This document shows, piece by piece, positions 1 to 8,343 of a DNA stretch of 64,000 bases. The notes under the pieces are model-generated. The model saw only the letters and a program-made list of their open reading frames with translations. It was not told the DNA's origin and ran no database searches. The translations under genes were made by a program, and so were the position numbers. Origin of the DNA: CAZTJA01 sp964613745 (GTDB lineage: Bacteria; Desulfobacterota; Desulfomonilia; Desulfomonilales; Desulfomonilaceae). Numbering within the stretch: the first letter of the stretch is position 1; each line of letters begins with the position of its first letter. The DNA lies in the NCBI GenBank assembly GCA_964613745.1, contig CAZTJA010000004.1, positions 25,130-89,129 on the forward strand. The letters run 5' to 3'.

Positions 1-1052
1 TCACTAGAGCAAAGCTGGAGGGGCTCGTAAATGATCTGATCGAAAAAACTGTTGGACCCTGCAAGACCGCGTTAAAAGATGCAGGTCTCACAATCAGCGA
101 TATAAATGAAGTGATTCTCGTCGGCGGAATGACCAGAATGCCTGCGGTTCAAACCAAGGTTAAGGACATATTTGGTAAGGAACCTCACAAGGGTGTCAAT
201 CCCGACGAAGTGGTTGCAATTGGGGCGGCAATCCAAGGCGCAGTTTTGAAGGGTGATGTCAAAGACGTACTGCTGCTGGATGTCACGCCGTTGTCATTAG
301 GAATCGAAACCCTTGGTTCCGTATTCACAAAACTCATCGAAAAGAATACGACAATTCCCACAAGAAAGAGCCAGGTTTTTTCCACCGCCACGGACAATCA
401 ACCATCTGTTTCCATTCATGTGCTTCAGGGTGAACGTTCCATGGCCGGGGACAACAAGACTCTCGGGAGATTTGAATTGGTCGGTATCCCGCCGGCGCCC
501 CGCGGCGTTCCCCAGATCGAAGTTACTTTTGACATTGACGCGAACGGAATAGTGCACGTGTCCGCAAAAGACCTCGGAACCGGTCGGGAACAATCGATTA
601 AGATAACGGCCTCCAGTGGTTTGACCGAAGAAGAAATCAAACGCATGGTTCAGGACGCCGAAGCTCATGCTGAAGACGATAGGAAAAAGCGTGATCTTAT
701 CGATGCTCGCAACCAAGCTGACTCGATGGTCTATATGACTGAGAAGACTCTCAAAGAGTACGGCGATAAGGTCGATGCGGCAACGAAGAGCAGCATTGAA
801 GCTGCAATCACCAAATGCAAAGACGAGATGAACGGAAACGATGCCGACGCCATCAAGCGATCAGTGGAAGAACTGCAACAGGCCTCTCACAAGTTGGCTG
901 AAACCATGTATCAACAAGCTTCAGCAGGTCAATCAGGCGGCCCTGGCGGCCCTGGTGGTGCAGGCCCGGATATGGGAGGGGATCCCGGCAAGGCTGCGGG
1001 CGGAAAAGGCGATGATTACGTAGATGCAGACTTCGAAGAAGTTAAGAAATAA
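1..1052 (+). CDS. dnaK: Chaperone DnaK (Hsp70), 5'-truncated by the window edge
   Basis: The reading frame is open from base 3 at the left edge, so only the last ~350 residues are visible. It starts inside the ATPase domain. The phosphate-2/adenosine region (VILVGGMTRMP) and the interdomain linker (DVLLLDVTPLSLGIE) are followed by the beta-sandwich substrate-binding domain, a charged helical lid, a Gly/Pro-rich stretch and the acidic tail DDYVDADFEEVKK typical of bacterial DnaK. DnaK is the cytosolic ATP-driven foldase working with DnaJ and GrpE, neither of which is in view. A strong intrinsic terminator lies about 90 bp downstream, so dnaK ends its transcript here. The family call is secure; only the start is unknown. 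Confidence 0.97.
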   Translation, partial: TRAKLEGLVNDLIEKTVGPCKTALKDAGLTISDINEVILVGGMTRMPAVQTKVKDIFGKEPHKGVNPDEVVAIGAAIQGAVLKGDVKDVLLLDVTPLSLGIETLGSVFTKLIEKNTTIPTRKSQVFSTATDNQPSVSIHVLQGERSMAGDNKTLGRFELVGIPPAPRGVPQIEVTFDIDANGIVHVSAKDLGTGREQSIKITASSGLTEEEIKRMVQDAEAHAEDDRKKRDLIDARNQADSMVYMTEKTLKEYGDKVDAATKSSIEAAITKCKDEMNGNDADAIKRSVEELQQASHKLAETMYQQASAGQSGGPGGPGGAGPDMGGDPGKAAGGKGDDYVDADFEEVKK

Positions 1053-1138
1053 CCTTACTTAGTCGCTATGGATTCACGAGATTTCGTCCATAGCCGAAAC
1101 AATTAAGCACGTCCTGAATCATTCGGTTCATTATATAC

Positions 1139-1185
1139 AGCGCCTTAGATCGAATAATTATTTCGAGATGAGGCGCTTTTTATTT
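1139..1185 (+). terminator. Intrinsic terminator after dnaK
   Basis: Stem AGCGCCT (1139-1145) pairs with AGGCGCT (1171-1177), with a further inner pairing TCGAA (1150-1154) / TTCGA (1162-1166), and a T-rich tract follows at once. It sits 87 bp after the dnaK stop. A second perfect inverted repeat (CTATGGA/TCCATAG, about 1067-1093) lies between the stop and this terminator, but it has no T tract. Confidence 0.8.
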
Positions 1186-1304
1186 CGGGGAATAGGAGCG
1201 GGAGGGAAGATGTACGGGGCACACAGGGATAAGACGAGATACTTCTGCAGAAAACTGTACTAAAAGCTTTGATTGATAGGTTTAGGCAAGCAGGGTAATT
1301 GCAG

Positions 1305-1363
1305 AAAAAGGGGCACCCCCGGGAATAATGTCACTGTAAACAGTGTCTGGATCATTCCCGGGG
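1305..1363 (-). terminator. Intrinsic terminator after dsrC
   Basis: On the minus strand the inverted repeat CCCCGGGAAT (1354-1363 paired with 1317-1326) forms a GC-rich hairpin followed by a CCCCTTTTTC stretch at about 1305-1312. It lies just beyond the dsrC stop at 1379. Together with the dnaK terminator it accounts for the 1053-1378 gap, in which I see no gene. Confidence 0.65.
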
Positions 1364-1378
1364 AAGTAATCTGGTCGA

Positions 1379-1696
1379 TTAAACGCAACCGGTGGGCTTG
1401 GGGAGGCCGGCAACCTTGCAGGCTCCTTTGGCGGGGCCGGACGGGAAAAGTTCGTAGATCTTTTTCAGCTTGAAGCCGGTGTCTTTGCAGACCTTTCGAA
1501 TCATCGGAGCAATATTGAACTCCAAGTAGTAATTCCTCAGGTAATGCACAACTTTCCAGTGCTCATCGGTCATTTCCTGAATACCTTCAGTCTTGGCAAA
1601 CAGGCGAGCAACTTCTTCGTTCCAAAGTTCGGGATCCTGGAGAAAACCGTCTTCATCAACTTCAAAGGTTCTACCTTCGATTTCTAGCGTAGGCAT
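1379..1696 (-). CDS. dsrC: DsrC, sulfur-carrier protein of dissimilatory sulfite reduction
   Basis: A 105-residue protein matching full-length DsrC. Its flexible C-terminal arm holds both functional cysteines, Cys93 and the penultimate Cys104 in the ending ACKVAGLPKPTGCV. The twin Cys separates true DsrC from TusE-like sulfur relay proteins. In sulfate reducers DsrC carries sulfite-derived sulfur as a trisulfide between DsrAB and the membrane DsrMKJOP complex. The start is well supported by AAAGGAGG about 8 bases upstream of the ATG. The gene stands alone, unlinked to dsrAB, with its own terminator, which is common in this group. It is the best marker in the window that the host makes a living on sulfur compounds. 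Confidence 0.96.
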   Translation of the reverse strand: MPTLEIEGRTFEVDEDGFLQDPELWNEEVARLFAKTEGIQEMTDEHWKVVHYLRNYYLEFNIAPMIRKVCKDTGFKLKKIYELFPSGPAKGACKVAGLPKPTGCV

Positions 1697-1762
1697 ATAA
1701 AATGACCTCCTTTATCTTCCAAATTTGCCGGGTATAACCGAGCAAACCGCTTAATCCTGAAA

Positions 1763-1791
1763 ATGTTACCATTAGTTGGGAACAAAAACAA
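1763..1791 (-). promoter_or_regulatory. Candidate sigma-70 promoter of dsrC
   Basis: On the minus strand TTGTTT (1786-1791) and TAACAT (1763-1768) are separated by 17 bases, about 70 bp upstream of the dsrC start. The -10 matches the consensus at 4 of 6 positions, so this is only a plausible call. Confidence 0.35.
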
Positions 1792-1861
1792 CTAACAACT
1801 TGTCCCTATACCGAATTGTCCCCAACGTCAATCCATACTTAAGGGCCAAGAGATTGCAAAC

Positions 1862-2317
1862 TTATTTTTTCTTTAATTTTATTTCAATATCCTGAATATA
1901 CTTCTGAAGAGCCCTCCGAACCGTCGGTTTCTTTTCCCTGGTCAAAGCTTCTTGATATACCTTTAAGGCCTCGGGATATTCCTTCTTTATCTCATGGACC
2001 AAACCCAATAGTCCATAGGCATCCGGATAATCCGGGTTCAGTTGAATTGCCTTCCTGAGATCATGAATGCTCTTGTCATATTCACCCAATTTCGAGTAAG
2101 CGATTGCCCGATTGTGATAAGCCACAAAGAAATTGGGGTTGTCCTCCAAAGATTTGGAGAATAGTTCAACAGCCTTGTCCCACTTTTCGATACGGAGCGC
2201 GAACTCTCCTTGTTCATAAAAATCGAGGTAATCTTCTGCGATTACGTAACCGCCGCTCAGCGCGCCGACACTAAGCATGAAACAAAGAGTTACACAGCCC
2301 CTGCTTAAACGGCTCAT
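1862..2317 (-). CDS. Secreted tetratricopeptide-repeat protein
   Basis: About 151 residues from ATG 2317. An in-frame GTG at 2332 would add five residues; neither start has a strong ribosome site, though GTGGAA precedes the ATG. The N-terminus is a signal peptide (basic SRLSRG, then a hydrophobic stretch ending near an Ala-Glu-Asp). After it come three TPR units: FYEQGEFALRIEKWDKAVELFSKSL, then NRAIAYSKLGEYDKSIHDLRKAI, then YGLLGLVHEIKKEYPEALKVYQEAL. The lysine-rich end suggests a soluble periplasmic or membrane-surface scaffold. No partner can be named. It diverges from plsB across a short shared upstream region. Confidence 0.85.
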   Translation of the reverse strand: MSRLSRGCVTLCFMLSVGALSGGYVIAEDYLDFYEQGEFALRIEKWDKAVELFSKSLEDNPNFFVAYHNRAIAYSKLGEYDKSIHDLRKAIQLNPDYPDAYGLLGLVHEIKKEYPEALKVYQEALTREKKPTVRRALQKYIQDIEIKLKKK

Positions 2318-2500
2318 AAGTAAATTCCACACGTTCCAAGAGTCATGTATATTACCACGAAGACGATCTTTTCAAACCATTTTTTTAATTCTTTTCAGTT
2401 CAAGTTTCCAGTAGTTGATAGCTTTAATCGTATTTGGTACTCTCATCGTCCGAGAACAACTCGCCACATCTTGAGAGGAATCAATCAGGAGATCACTTTC

Positions 2501-5080
2501 ATGAACGACCGCGGTAATCGGAATAAACCGCATGACTCGGATTTTGGGACCATAGACCCGAATCTCATGGATCGAAAGCTCCCGTGGCCGGTAAGACAAA
2601 CCGTCTCGCTTCTGTCTTCCGGAGTACAAATAGATGAGACGGCGATCAAGCTCATCAAACAGTGCGCCGAATCAGGTTCCCTGGTGTATGCTCTCAAATT
2701 CCGCAACATGTTTGATATACATTTTCTCAGAATGCGCTTCCGGCAGATCGGTCTCCCGGTACCTGCTTACGTGTTCGGCCTCTCTTCAACCGCTCTGTTT
2801 TCTCCAACAAAATTCTATTCCGTATGGAAATCAAGATTTCTAGGCCTCAAGGCTACACGTTCAAAGAGGCGATCTTTCGATACGGATGTGCTCCGAGAGG
2901 TTCTGGAAAGAGGCGATGCTGCGGCAATTTTCTTAGTTGATGAAAAGACCTCCCACGACCGCTACATTCATCCCGAAGACGATCCGATCAGGATTCTCAT
3001 GGATCTACAGAGCCAGTATCACGGGTCCATTTCCATTTTACCCATTCATGTCCTGTATGACAGACGGCCGAAATCTATGCGATCGGCATGGGCGGATTTG
3101 CTGGGCGACCCTGATCACCCCGGTCTCCTTCGGCGAATTCTCAACAAGTTCAGGAAATGGACGGTTCCCGAATTAATGGTGGGTAATCCCATTCAACTTC
3201 TTGATCGAGTAGAGGAATTTGGATCGGATCTTTCACCGGATGAGGCTCCATTCGTAATCAGGAATGAACTGATTGATTCGGTAAACCGCAGAATTCGAGT
3301 CAATCGAGGAGCGGAAAAGCTTTCGCTCACCGAAATTAAAGAGTTGGTATTGCAGGATGCCAGGGTTCAGCGCGCAGTGAGGGAATCCGCTCTAAAGGAC
3401 GGAGTAACCGAAGAAAAAATAAAGAAACGAGCGGAAGCGTACGTGGACGAAATTGCGGCGGATCCCCGCACAATCAATCATCATTGCCTGTATTACGTAT
3501 TAAAATTTCTATTTTGGAAGGTTTTCGACGGCATCGACATCAAGACTTCCGAATTCAACAGCTTGAAAAAAGCAAACCAAAACGGCTCCCTTATATATGT
3601 TTCCAGTCACAAAAGCCATTTTGACTATCTATTGATCGGCTATTTGTCTTTCATAAATCAGATGTCGATTCCTTACATGGCCGCAGGCAAAAACCTGGCA
3701 TTTTGGCCGGTCGGCACGGTGCTCAGGACATGTGCCGCATTCTTCATCAGAAGAACCTTCAAAGGTTTAAGTCTGTACACGCACGTATTCGCAGCGTACC
3801 TGAAGGTTCTCGTCAAGGAAAAGGTCAACATCAATTTCTATATAGAAGGTGGGAGAAGTCGTACAGGGAAACTCATGCAGCCCAGGACCGGGATGCTCTC
3901 TTTCCTGCTTCAGACCGTTGATGAAGGCGCTGTTCAGGACCTACTTTTTGTGCCTTCTTACATCGGATACGATCTTGTTCCTGAAGAAAAGTCCTATTTG
4001 AAAGAGCTTTCCGGAAAGGAAAAACAAAAAGAAACCTTGTCACAGTTCATCAGAGCTCGCGAAGTGCTGAAAAGGAAATTCGGCAGAGCTTACGTCAGAT
4101 TTCATGAACCGATTTCATATAAGCAATTCTGCGAAGATATTCTCGGCAAGGACCACGATCCATCCATGAAAGAAAATAGGAAATTGCTTCAGGAATTCGC
4201 AGATTACATGATGCATTGTCTTGTAAAAGTTTCCGTTGTCACACCTGTCGAGCTAGCTGCTACTTCATTAGCGTCAGCCGGTTCAAAAACCATTTATAGA
4301 TCGGATATTTACCGTAACGCCGAATTGATCATGCGAGTTCTTAGACAAAACAATTCAGAAATAGCTCCAAGTCTCAAGAACCTCGAACCTGCTCTGGATA
4401 ATGCAATTGATCTATTTTTATCATCTAAAATCCTCCTTCCGGAGGATTCGGAATCCGATTCTCAACATAAGGTCATCATCAATCCAAACCGCAGGGCTAA
4501 TCTGGAATTTTACAAAAATGCCCTGCTGAATCAACTGTGGCCATACAGCTTCTGCGCGATGATCCTCTTAAACCCGGCGGGGCCGGGGATTCGTTCCGAA
4601 CTAATTGCCAAGTTCGAGATTCTCATGAAGCTTTTCCATAAGGAACTGATGTACGATCCTATTTCTTCGGCTAAGAAGTATGTTGATAGTGCAATGGATT
4701 TCTTCAAGAATTCCGGATGGGTTCGAGAAGACGGACCGGGGGAAGCTTCAATCCTAAATGAAAAACCTTTGAGGCTGCTCCGGGAAGTATTCGAAGATAT
4801 AACGAGAACATATTATTACGTTTGCACCGCGTCGAGAGACCTTGATAAGTCACACTCAATCAAAGATTACATCAAACTTATGTCGAAAACGGCTCAACTC
4901 GACAAACCTGACGAACCTGCCCCCCACTTTCTTACGGTCACAACCGAAAATGCCCTTTCGAAATTTTCCGAAATGGGCATTTTTGAATACAAGCATGCAA
5001 AAAAGGTTCTTGTTTCAGTAGTCGAACCCGAACAGCGGGACAACTACATGCAAGTCTTAAATGGAATGCGGTCCCGTTAG
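2501..5080 (+). CDS. plsB: Glycerol-3-phosphate 1-O-acyltransferase PlsB
   Basis: 859 residues from the ATG at 2501, which has CAGGAG 8 bases upstream; the frame stays open back to 2345 but without a ribosome site. The acyltransferase core shows block I HKSHFD (about residues 370-375, the HX4D catalytic motif) and block III GGRSRTG (about 450-456). A long N-terminal region precedes the core and a ~350-residue helical C-terminal region follows it, as in PlsB/GPAT proteins. It transfers the first acyl chain to sn-glycerol-3-phosphate at the inner membrane. A weak TTGATA-17-TACTCT promoter can be read at 2415-2443. The stop overlaps the convergent gene on the other strand by a few bases. Confidence 0.93.
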   Translation: MNDRGNRNKPHDSDFGTIDPNLMDRKLPWPVRQTVSLLSSGVQIDETAIKLIKQCAESGSLVYALKFRNMFDIHFLRMRFRQIGLPVPAYVFGLSSTALFSPTKFYSVWKSRFLGLKATRSKRRSFDTDVLREVLERGDAAAIFLVDEKTSHDRYIHPEDDPIRILMDLQSQYHGSISILPIHVLYDRRPKSMRSAWADLLGDPDHPGLLRRILNKFRKWTVPELMVGNPIQLLDRVEEFGSDLSPDEAPFVIRNELIDSVNRRIRVNRGAEKLSLTEIKELVLQDARVQRAVRESALKDGVTEEKIKKRAEAYVDEIAADPRTINHHCLYYVLKFLFWKVFDGIDIKTSEFNSLKKANQNGSLIYVSSHKSHFDYLLIGYLSFINQMSIPYMAAGKNLAFWPVGTVLRTCAAFFIRRTFKGLSLYTHVFAAYLKVLVKEKVNINFYIEGGRSRTGKLMQPRTGMLSFLLQTVDEGAVQDLLFVPSYIGYDLVPEEKSYLKELSGKEKQKETLSQFIRAREVLKRKFGRAYVRFHEPISYKQFCEDILGKDHDPSMKENRKLLQEFADYMMHCLVKVSVVTPVELAATSLASAGSKTIYRSDIYRNAELIMRVLRQNNSEIAPSLKNLEPALDNAIDLFLSSKILLPEDSESDSQHKVIINPNRRANLEFYKNALLNQLWPYSFCAMILLNPAGPGIRSELIAKFEILMKLFHKELMYDPISSAKKYVDSAMDFFKNSGWVREDGPGEASILNEKPLRLLREVFEDITRTYYYVCTASRDLDKSHSIKDYIKLMSKTAQLDKPDEPAPHFLTVTTENALSKFSEMGIFEYKHAKKVLVSVVEPEQRDNYMQVLNGMRSR

Positions 5081-5445
5081 CGTCCCTGGTGCACTTTTCG
5101 CCAATATGCGGCCCTCTGGGTAAAAACTTCTTCCCCATGACCAAGAACACCGTAGCCGCCGTAAATGTTGTTCCAGTGTTCAGATTCCAGTCTGTAAATT
5201 TCAAATTCAGGAGTCGTGAAATCCTGGACTGCATTTAAGAATTTATGCACCCCGAAAGCCAAACGATATGGATCTTGTCCCATCCGCAACTGACTCGCCG
5301 TTTTTAAAGGAGGGTAATAGTGCGTCCGAATCATAGGGTATTCGACTCCGTGAGGCAGTACCTTCACGGTGTTCGCAGGCGGCTCCGCTAAAGCCAAAAC
5401 TGAAATGAGCGCCATACAACATGTTATAATCAGTATACGTGGCAT
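5077..5445 (-). CDS. Small secreted protein of unknown function
   Basis: 122 residues. The N-terminus is a classic signal peptide (MPRILIITCCMALISVLALA, cleavage likely before EPPAN). The mature part of about 100 residues is rich in Tyr, His and charged residues and contains no Cys, pointing to a periplasmic soluble protein. The start is supported by GAGGAG 6 bases upstream of the ATG. I do not recognise a family. It is convergent with plsB, and its stop overlaps the plsB stop. Confidence 0.75.
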   Translation of the reverse strand: MPRILIITCCMALISVLALAEPPANTVKVLPHGVEYPMIRTHYYPPLKTASQLRMGQDPYRLAFGVHKFLNAVQDFTTPEFEIYRLESEHWNNIYGGYGVLGHGEEVFTQRAAYWRKVHQGR

Positions 5446-5635
5446 AACCTACTCCTCAGAACTGAACATCGCCATAGGGCGGCAGAAGAATCCACTAAAA
5501 TGAATCAAATACAAATATCCAAAACAATATACACACGTACTATATTACCATATTTTCAAGCTATTTAGCAATGAATAGGTTTATATCGTCCATAAGATTG
5601 CCAAAATTCCTGCACAAAACCAAGAAGGCGGCTCT

Positions 5636-5872
5636 ATGAAATGCATTGGTTGCGGATTTTGTTGCAGCACGGTCATGTGTAGGATTGGAACCATGTTGTA
5701 CGGAAACTACACCAATCCCTGTCCGGCTCTCAAAAAGCTTAACTCGAAATTCGTCTGTTCCCTCTATCTCAATGATCCTCTGCGATATGAAGATGTGCTT
5801 GAGATCGGACAAGGTTGCTGCTTTCCCGCGAGCAACCGTCGCCGTGAATGGTTATCGCAAGATTCTCATTAG
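5636..5872 (+). CDS. Small cysteine-rich protein, YkgJ/UPF0153-like
   Basis: 78 residues with nine Cys. The N-terminal run CIGCGFCC plus Cys15 gives the CxxCxxCC-x4-C pattern seen in YkgJ-type putative metal-binding proteins, and further Cys occur at 29, 41, 61 and 62. It probably binds zinc or an iron-sulfur cluster. An AAGGCGG stretch precedes the ATG. It lies 71 bp upstream of the heme-containing phosphatase in the same direction, so the two may be co-transcribed. The family assignment rests only on Cys spacing. Confidence 0.65.
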   Translation: MKCIGCGFCCSTVMCRIGTMLYGNYTNPCPALKKLNSKFVCSLYLNDPLRYEDVLEIGQGCCFPASNRRREWLSQDSH

Positions 5873-5943
5873 CTCTTTCCAAGAGACGAGGTCTTACGGA
5901 AAATAGTCGGCAACCACTGATAGCCCAATCTTCAGGAGGCGTT

Positions 5944-7494
5944 TTGAAAACATCGCAATCCATCGATAGAGATGCCCAAAGACTTAGAAAATACTCGCTC
6001 GCCCTTTTGGTCGTCTGGACCATCGTTGTCGCTGTATCCGGAGCTTGGAACCTATATGAGATTCGCAGGGAAGCCATAGACGGGGCAAGGATTACTGCAC
6101 GAGCAGCTCACTTCAAAGATGTCATATACCGGCGATGGAGTGCCGATCAGGGTGGAGTGTACGTCCAAATATCAGACCGGCTTCGACCGAACGAATACCT
6201 GTCAGTTCCTCACAGGGATATAGAAACCGTGAACGGCCGGAAACTGACTCTCGTCAATCCGGCGTTCATGACGAGAATGGCACATGAGATTCAGGAGAGC
6301 GTTGAAGGCGTGAAAGGACACATAACCAGTCTAAATCCGATTAGGCCGGGAAATGTTCCCGATACCTGGGAAACAGAGGCTTTAAAATCCCTGGAAAAAG
6401 GCAATTCAGAGTTCAGCAGCGTTGAAACCCTGGGTGGAAAACCTTACCTGAGATTGATGCGGCCGTTGGTCACGGAAAAGGGTTGTCTCAATTGCCATGC
6501 AGTCCAGGGTTACAAGGAAGGAGACATTCGAGGCGGTATAAGCGTCGCTGTTCCTATGGAAACTCTATTGAGCGGTGCACATAAGCATGTTCTCGCTTCG
6601 GTGGCGGGCCATGCAGGGCTATGGTTCTTGGGGGTACTGGGGATAGTTTATGGATCAAGACGCCTATCCCAGAGCATATCTGAACGAAATCGGGCACTCG
6701 GGGAACTGCGCGAATCCAACAGCATTATTATTGAAAGCATAGAATATGCTCGCACCATCCAAGAAGCAATGCTACCCGGAAGAGATGAGCTGGGCCGATT
6801 AGTTCGTGATCACTTTGTTCTCTGGATGCCGAGAGATGTTATAGGAGGGGATTTTTTCTGGTGCGATTCGAATGAGGATGGTTTTAGCGTTGCCGTAGGT
6901 GATTGCACGGGCCACGGGGTTCCTGGTGCGTTCATGACGGCAATCGCCTGCACAACTCTGAACAGAGTTGCAAACGAGTTTGGTCTCTCCGATCCTTCTC
7001 GAATGCTGTCTGAACTAAACAGATTGATGAAACTTGTGCTGAATCAGCATGCACCGACTCTGAAGTCCGATGACGGTTTGGACATAGCACTGTGTTACGT
7101 GGACACGAAAAATAGAAAGTTAGTATTTTCAGGTGCCGGAGCTGCCCTGTATTATAGCGATGCTGGTGGTGCGGTGCGCTTGCGGGGAGATCGTCAGAGC
7201 ATAGGATACCGATCTTCGCCTCTCGATTGCACCTATACGACTCAAGTGATTGAATTGAAATCGGAAACTACTTTTTACATGACTACTGACGGACTCATAC
7301 ATCAAATAGGTCAAGACAAAAAACTTCCGTTCGGGATTAAGCGCTTTATGCAATTCATCGAGCAAAACAGAACACAAGATCTGAAGACCCAAGGCATTTC
7401 CCTTGAAAAGGAGTTTAATGAATTCAAAGGGGATTCGTTTCAACGGGACGACGTTACCGTGCTGGGATTTAGAATCACATCTTCCTCATCATGA
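5944..7494 (+). CDS. Membrane sensor: DUF3365 heme-binding domain plus SpoIIE-type phosphatase
   Basis: 516 residues from a TTG at 5944 that has AGGAGG just upstream; an in-frame ATG at 5848 lacks a ribosome site and would overlap the previous gene. Order: a transmembrane helix (about residues 17-38), a periplasmic DUF3365/Tll0287-like domain with a c-type heme motif CLNCH (181-185), a second membrane helix (about 215-240), a short coiled linker and a PP2C/SpoIIE domain (about 285-510) with the metal-binding PRDVIGGDFF and GDCTGHGVPGAFM motifs. It should sense redox state or a small ligand through heme and dephosphorylate a cytoplasmic target, often an anti-sigma-factor antagonist. No STAS or anti-sigma gene is adjacent. 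Confidence 0.9.
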   Translation: MKTSQSIDRDAQRLRKYSLALLVVWTIVVAVSGAWNLYEIRREAIDGARITARAAHFKDVIYRRWSADQGGVYVQISDRLRPNEYLSVPHRDIETVNGRKLTLVNPAFMTRMAHEIQESVEGVKGHITSLNPIRPGNVPDTWETEALKSLEKGNSEFSSVETLGGKPYLRLMRPLVTEKGCLNCHAVQGYKEGDIRGGISVAVPMETLLSGAHKHVLASVAGHAGLWFLGVLGIVYGSRRLSQSISERNRALGELRESNSIIIESIEYARTIQEAMLPGRDELGRLVRDHFVLWMPRDVIGGDFFWCDSNEDGFSVAVGDCTGHGVPGAFMTAIACTTLNRVANEFGLSDPSRMLSELNRLMKLVLNQHAPTLKSDDGLDIALCYVDTKNRKLVFSGAGAALYYSDAGGAVRLRGDRQSIGYRSSPLDCTYTTQVIELKSETTFYMTTDGLIHQIGQDKKLPFGIKRFMQFIEQNRTQDLKTQGISLEKEFNEFKGDSFQRDDVTVLGFRITSSSS

Positions 7495-8307
7495 ACCCGT
7501 GAAGTTCCCCTTGCGTTTTTGTAGATACGCGTTCATGGCCTCCATCAAATCGTTTGAGGGCATTATCATTGCCGAACGGGCAGCCGTATAGTCTAGGGCT
7601 TCAGTGATCGAGCATTCCTCGTTGTACAAAAAGACCTCTTTTGCGCCTTGTACGGCAAGAGGTGGATTAGCGGCGATTTCTCCTGCAATCTTCTCTACCG
7701 CCAGATCCAATTGTGATTTGTCCTCGAAAACCTCATTCACCAAATTTATTGCTATAGCTTTTTCGGCTCCAAATCGATGCGCCCTAAAAGAGATTTCACG
7801 TGCATGCCCAGGGCCTACTATTTTGGGCAGTCTTTGTAAACCGCCGACATCCGTGATTATGGCCAGACTCGCTTCCGGCAACGAGAAAATCGCATCAGCA
7901 GAGCACAGGCGAAAGTCGCAGCAGCAAACCAGTTCCAGTCCGGCGCCAAGGCAGTGGCCATGGATTGCGGCAATAGTAGGAACCCTCAATCTTTCCAACC
8001 GATTATGAATCTCCTGAAGGCTTTTCACTTCATTATAGAACTGGATTTTTTGGGTAGCGGTCGGCTGATTCATGATCATGGGAATCAACTCATTATCCGG
8101 ACTCAGATCAAGGCCGGCACAAAATGATTTTCCTTCACCACGCAAGACCACGACACGTGCTTCCGGATCACTTTCCGCTTCAGTAACGGCATCACCAATT
8201 GCTCGCCAAACACTGAGACTTAACGCATTCCTCTTTTCAGGTTTATTGAGTGTTATATATCCTACAAAATCTTTTCTTGAGTACGTTACGGCCTTAGTAT
8301 CCGACAC
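7489..8307 (-). CDS. Enoyl-CoA hydratase/isomerase family, dienoyl-CoA isomerase-like
   Basis: 272 residues from a GTG start with AGGAGG 9 bases upstream. It has the crotonase oxyanion-hole segments (SFCAGLDL and HGHCLGAGLEL). The second catalytic region reads EASLAIITDVGGLQRLPKIVG: an Asp sits where hydratases have Gly-Ala-Gly and matches the DVGTLQRLP segment of delta3,5-delta2,4-dienoyl-CoA isomerases (ECH1). I infer isomerisation of unsaturated acyl-CoA in beta-oxidation or an anaerobic aromatic-acid pathway. It is convergent with the phosphatase (stops overlap) and 36 bp downstream of the radical SAM gene on the same strand. Confidence 0.88.
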   Translation of the reverse strand: MSDTKAVTYSRKDFVGYITLNKPEKRNALSLSVWRAIGDAVTEAESDPEARVVVLRGEGKSFCAGLDLSPDNELIPMIMNQPTATQKIQFYNEVKSLQEIHNRLERLRVPTIAAIHGHCLGAGLELVCCCDFRLCSADAIFSLPEASLAIITDVGGLQRLPKIVGPGHAREISFRAHRFGAEKAIAINLVNEVFEDKSQLDLAVEKIAGEIAANPPLAVQGAKEVFLYNEECSITEALDYTAARSAMIMPSNDLMEAMNAYLQKRKGNFTGS

Positions 8308-8343
8308 TGTAGGAGTCCTCCTTTATTAACCCGGGTTCCCCGA

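Noticed and set aside
185..716. Antisense open frames opposite dnaK
   Set aside because: They mirror the codon structure of dnaK, have no ribosome sites and show no domain features.
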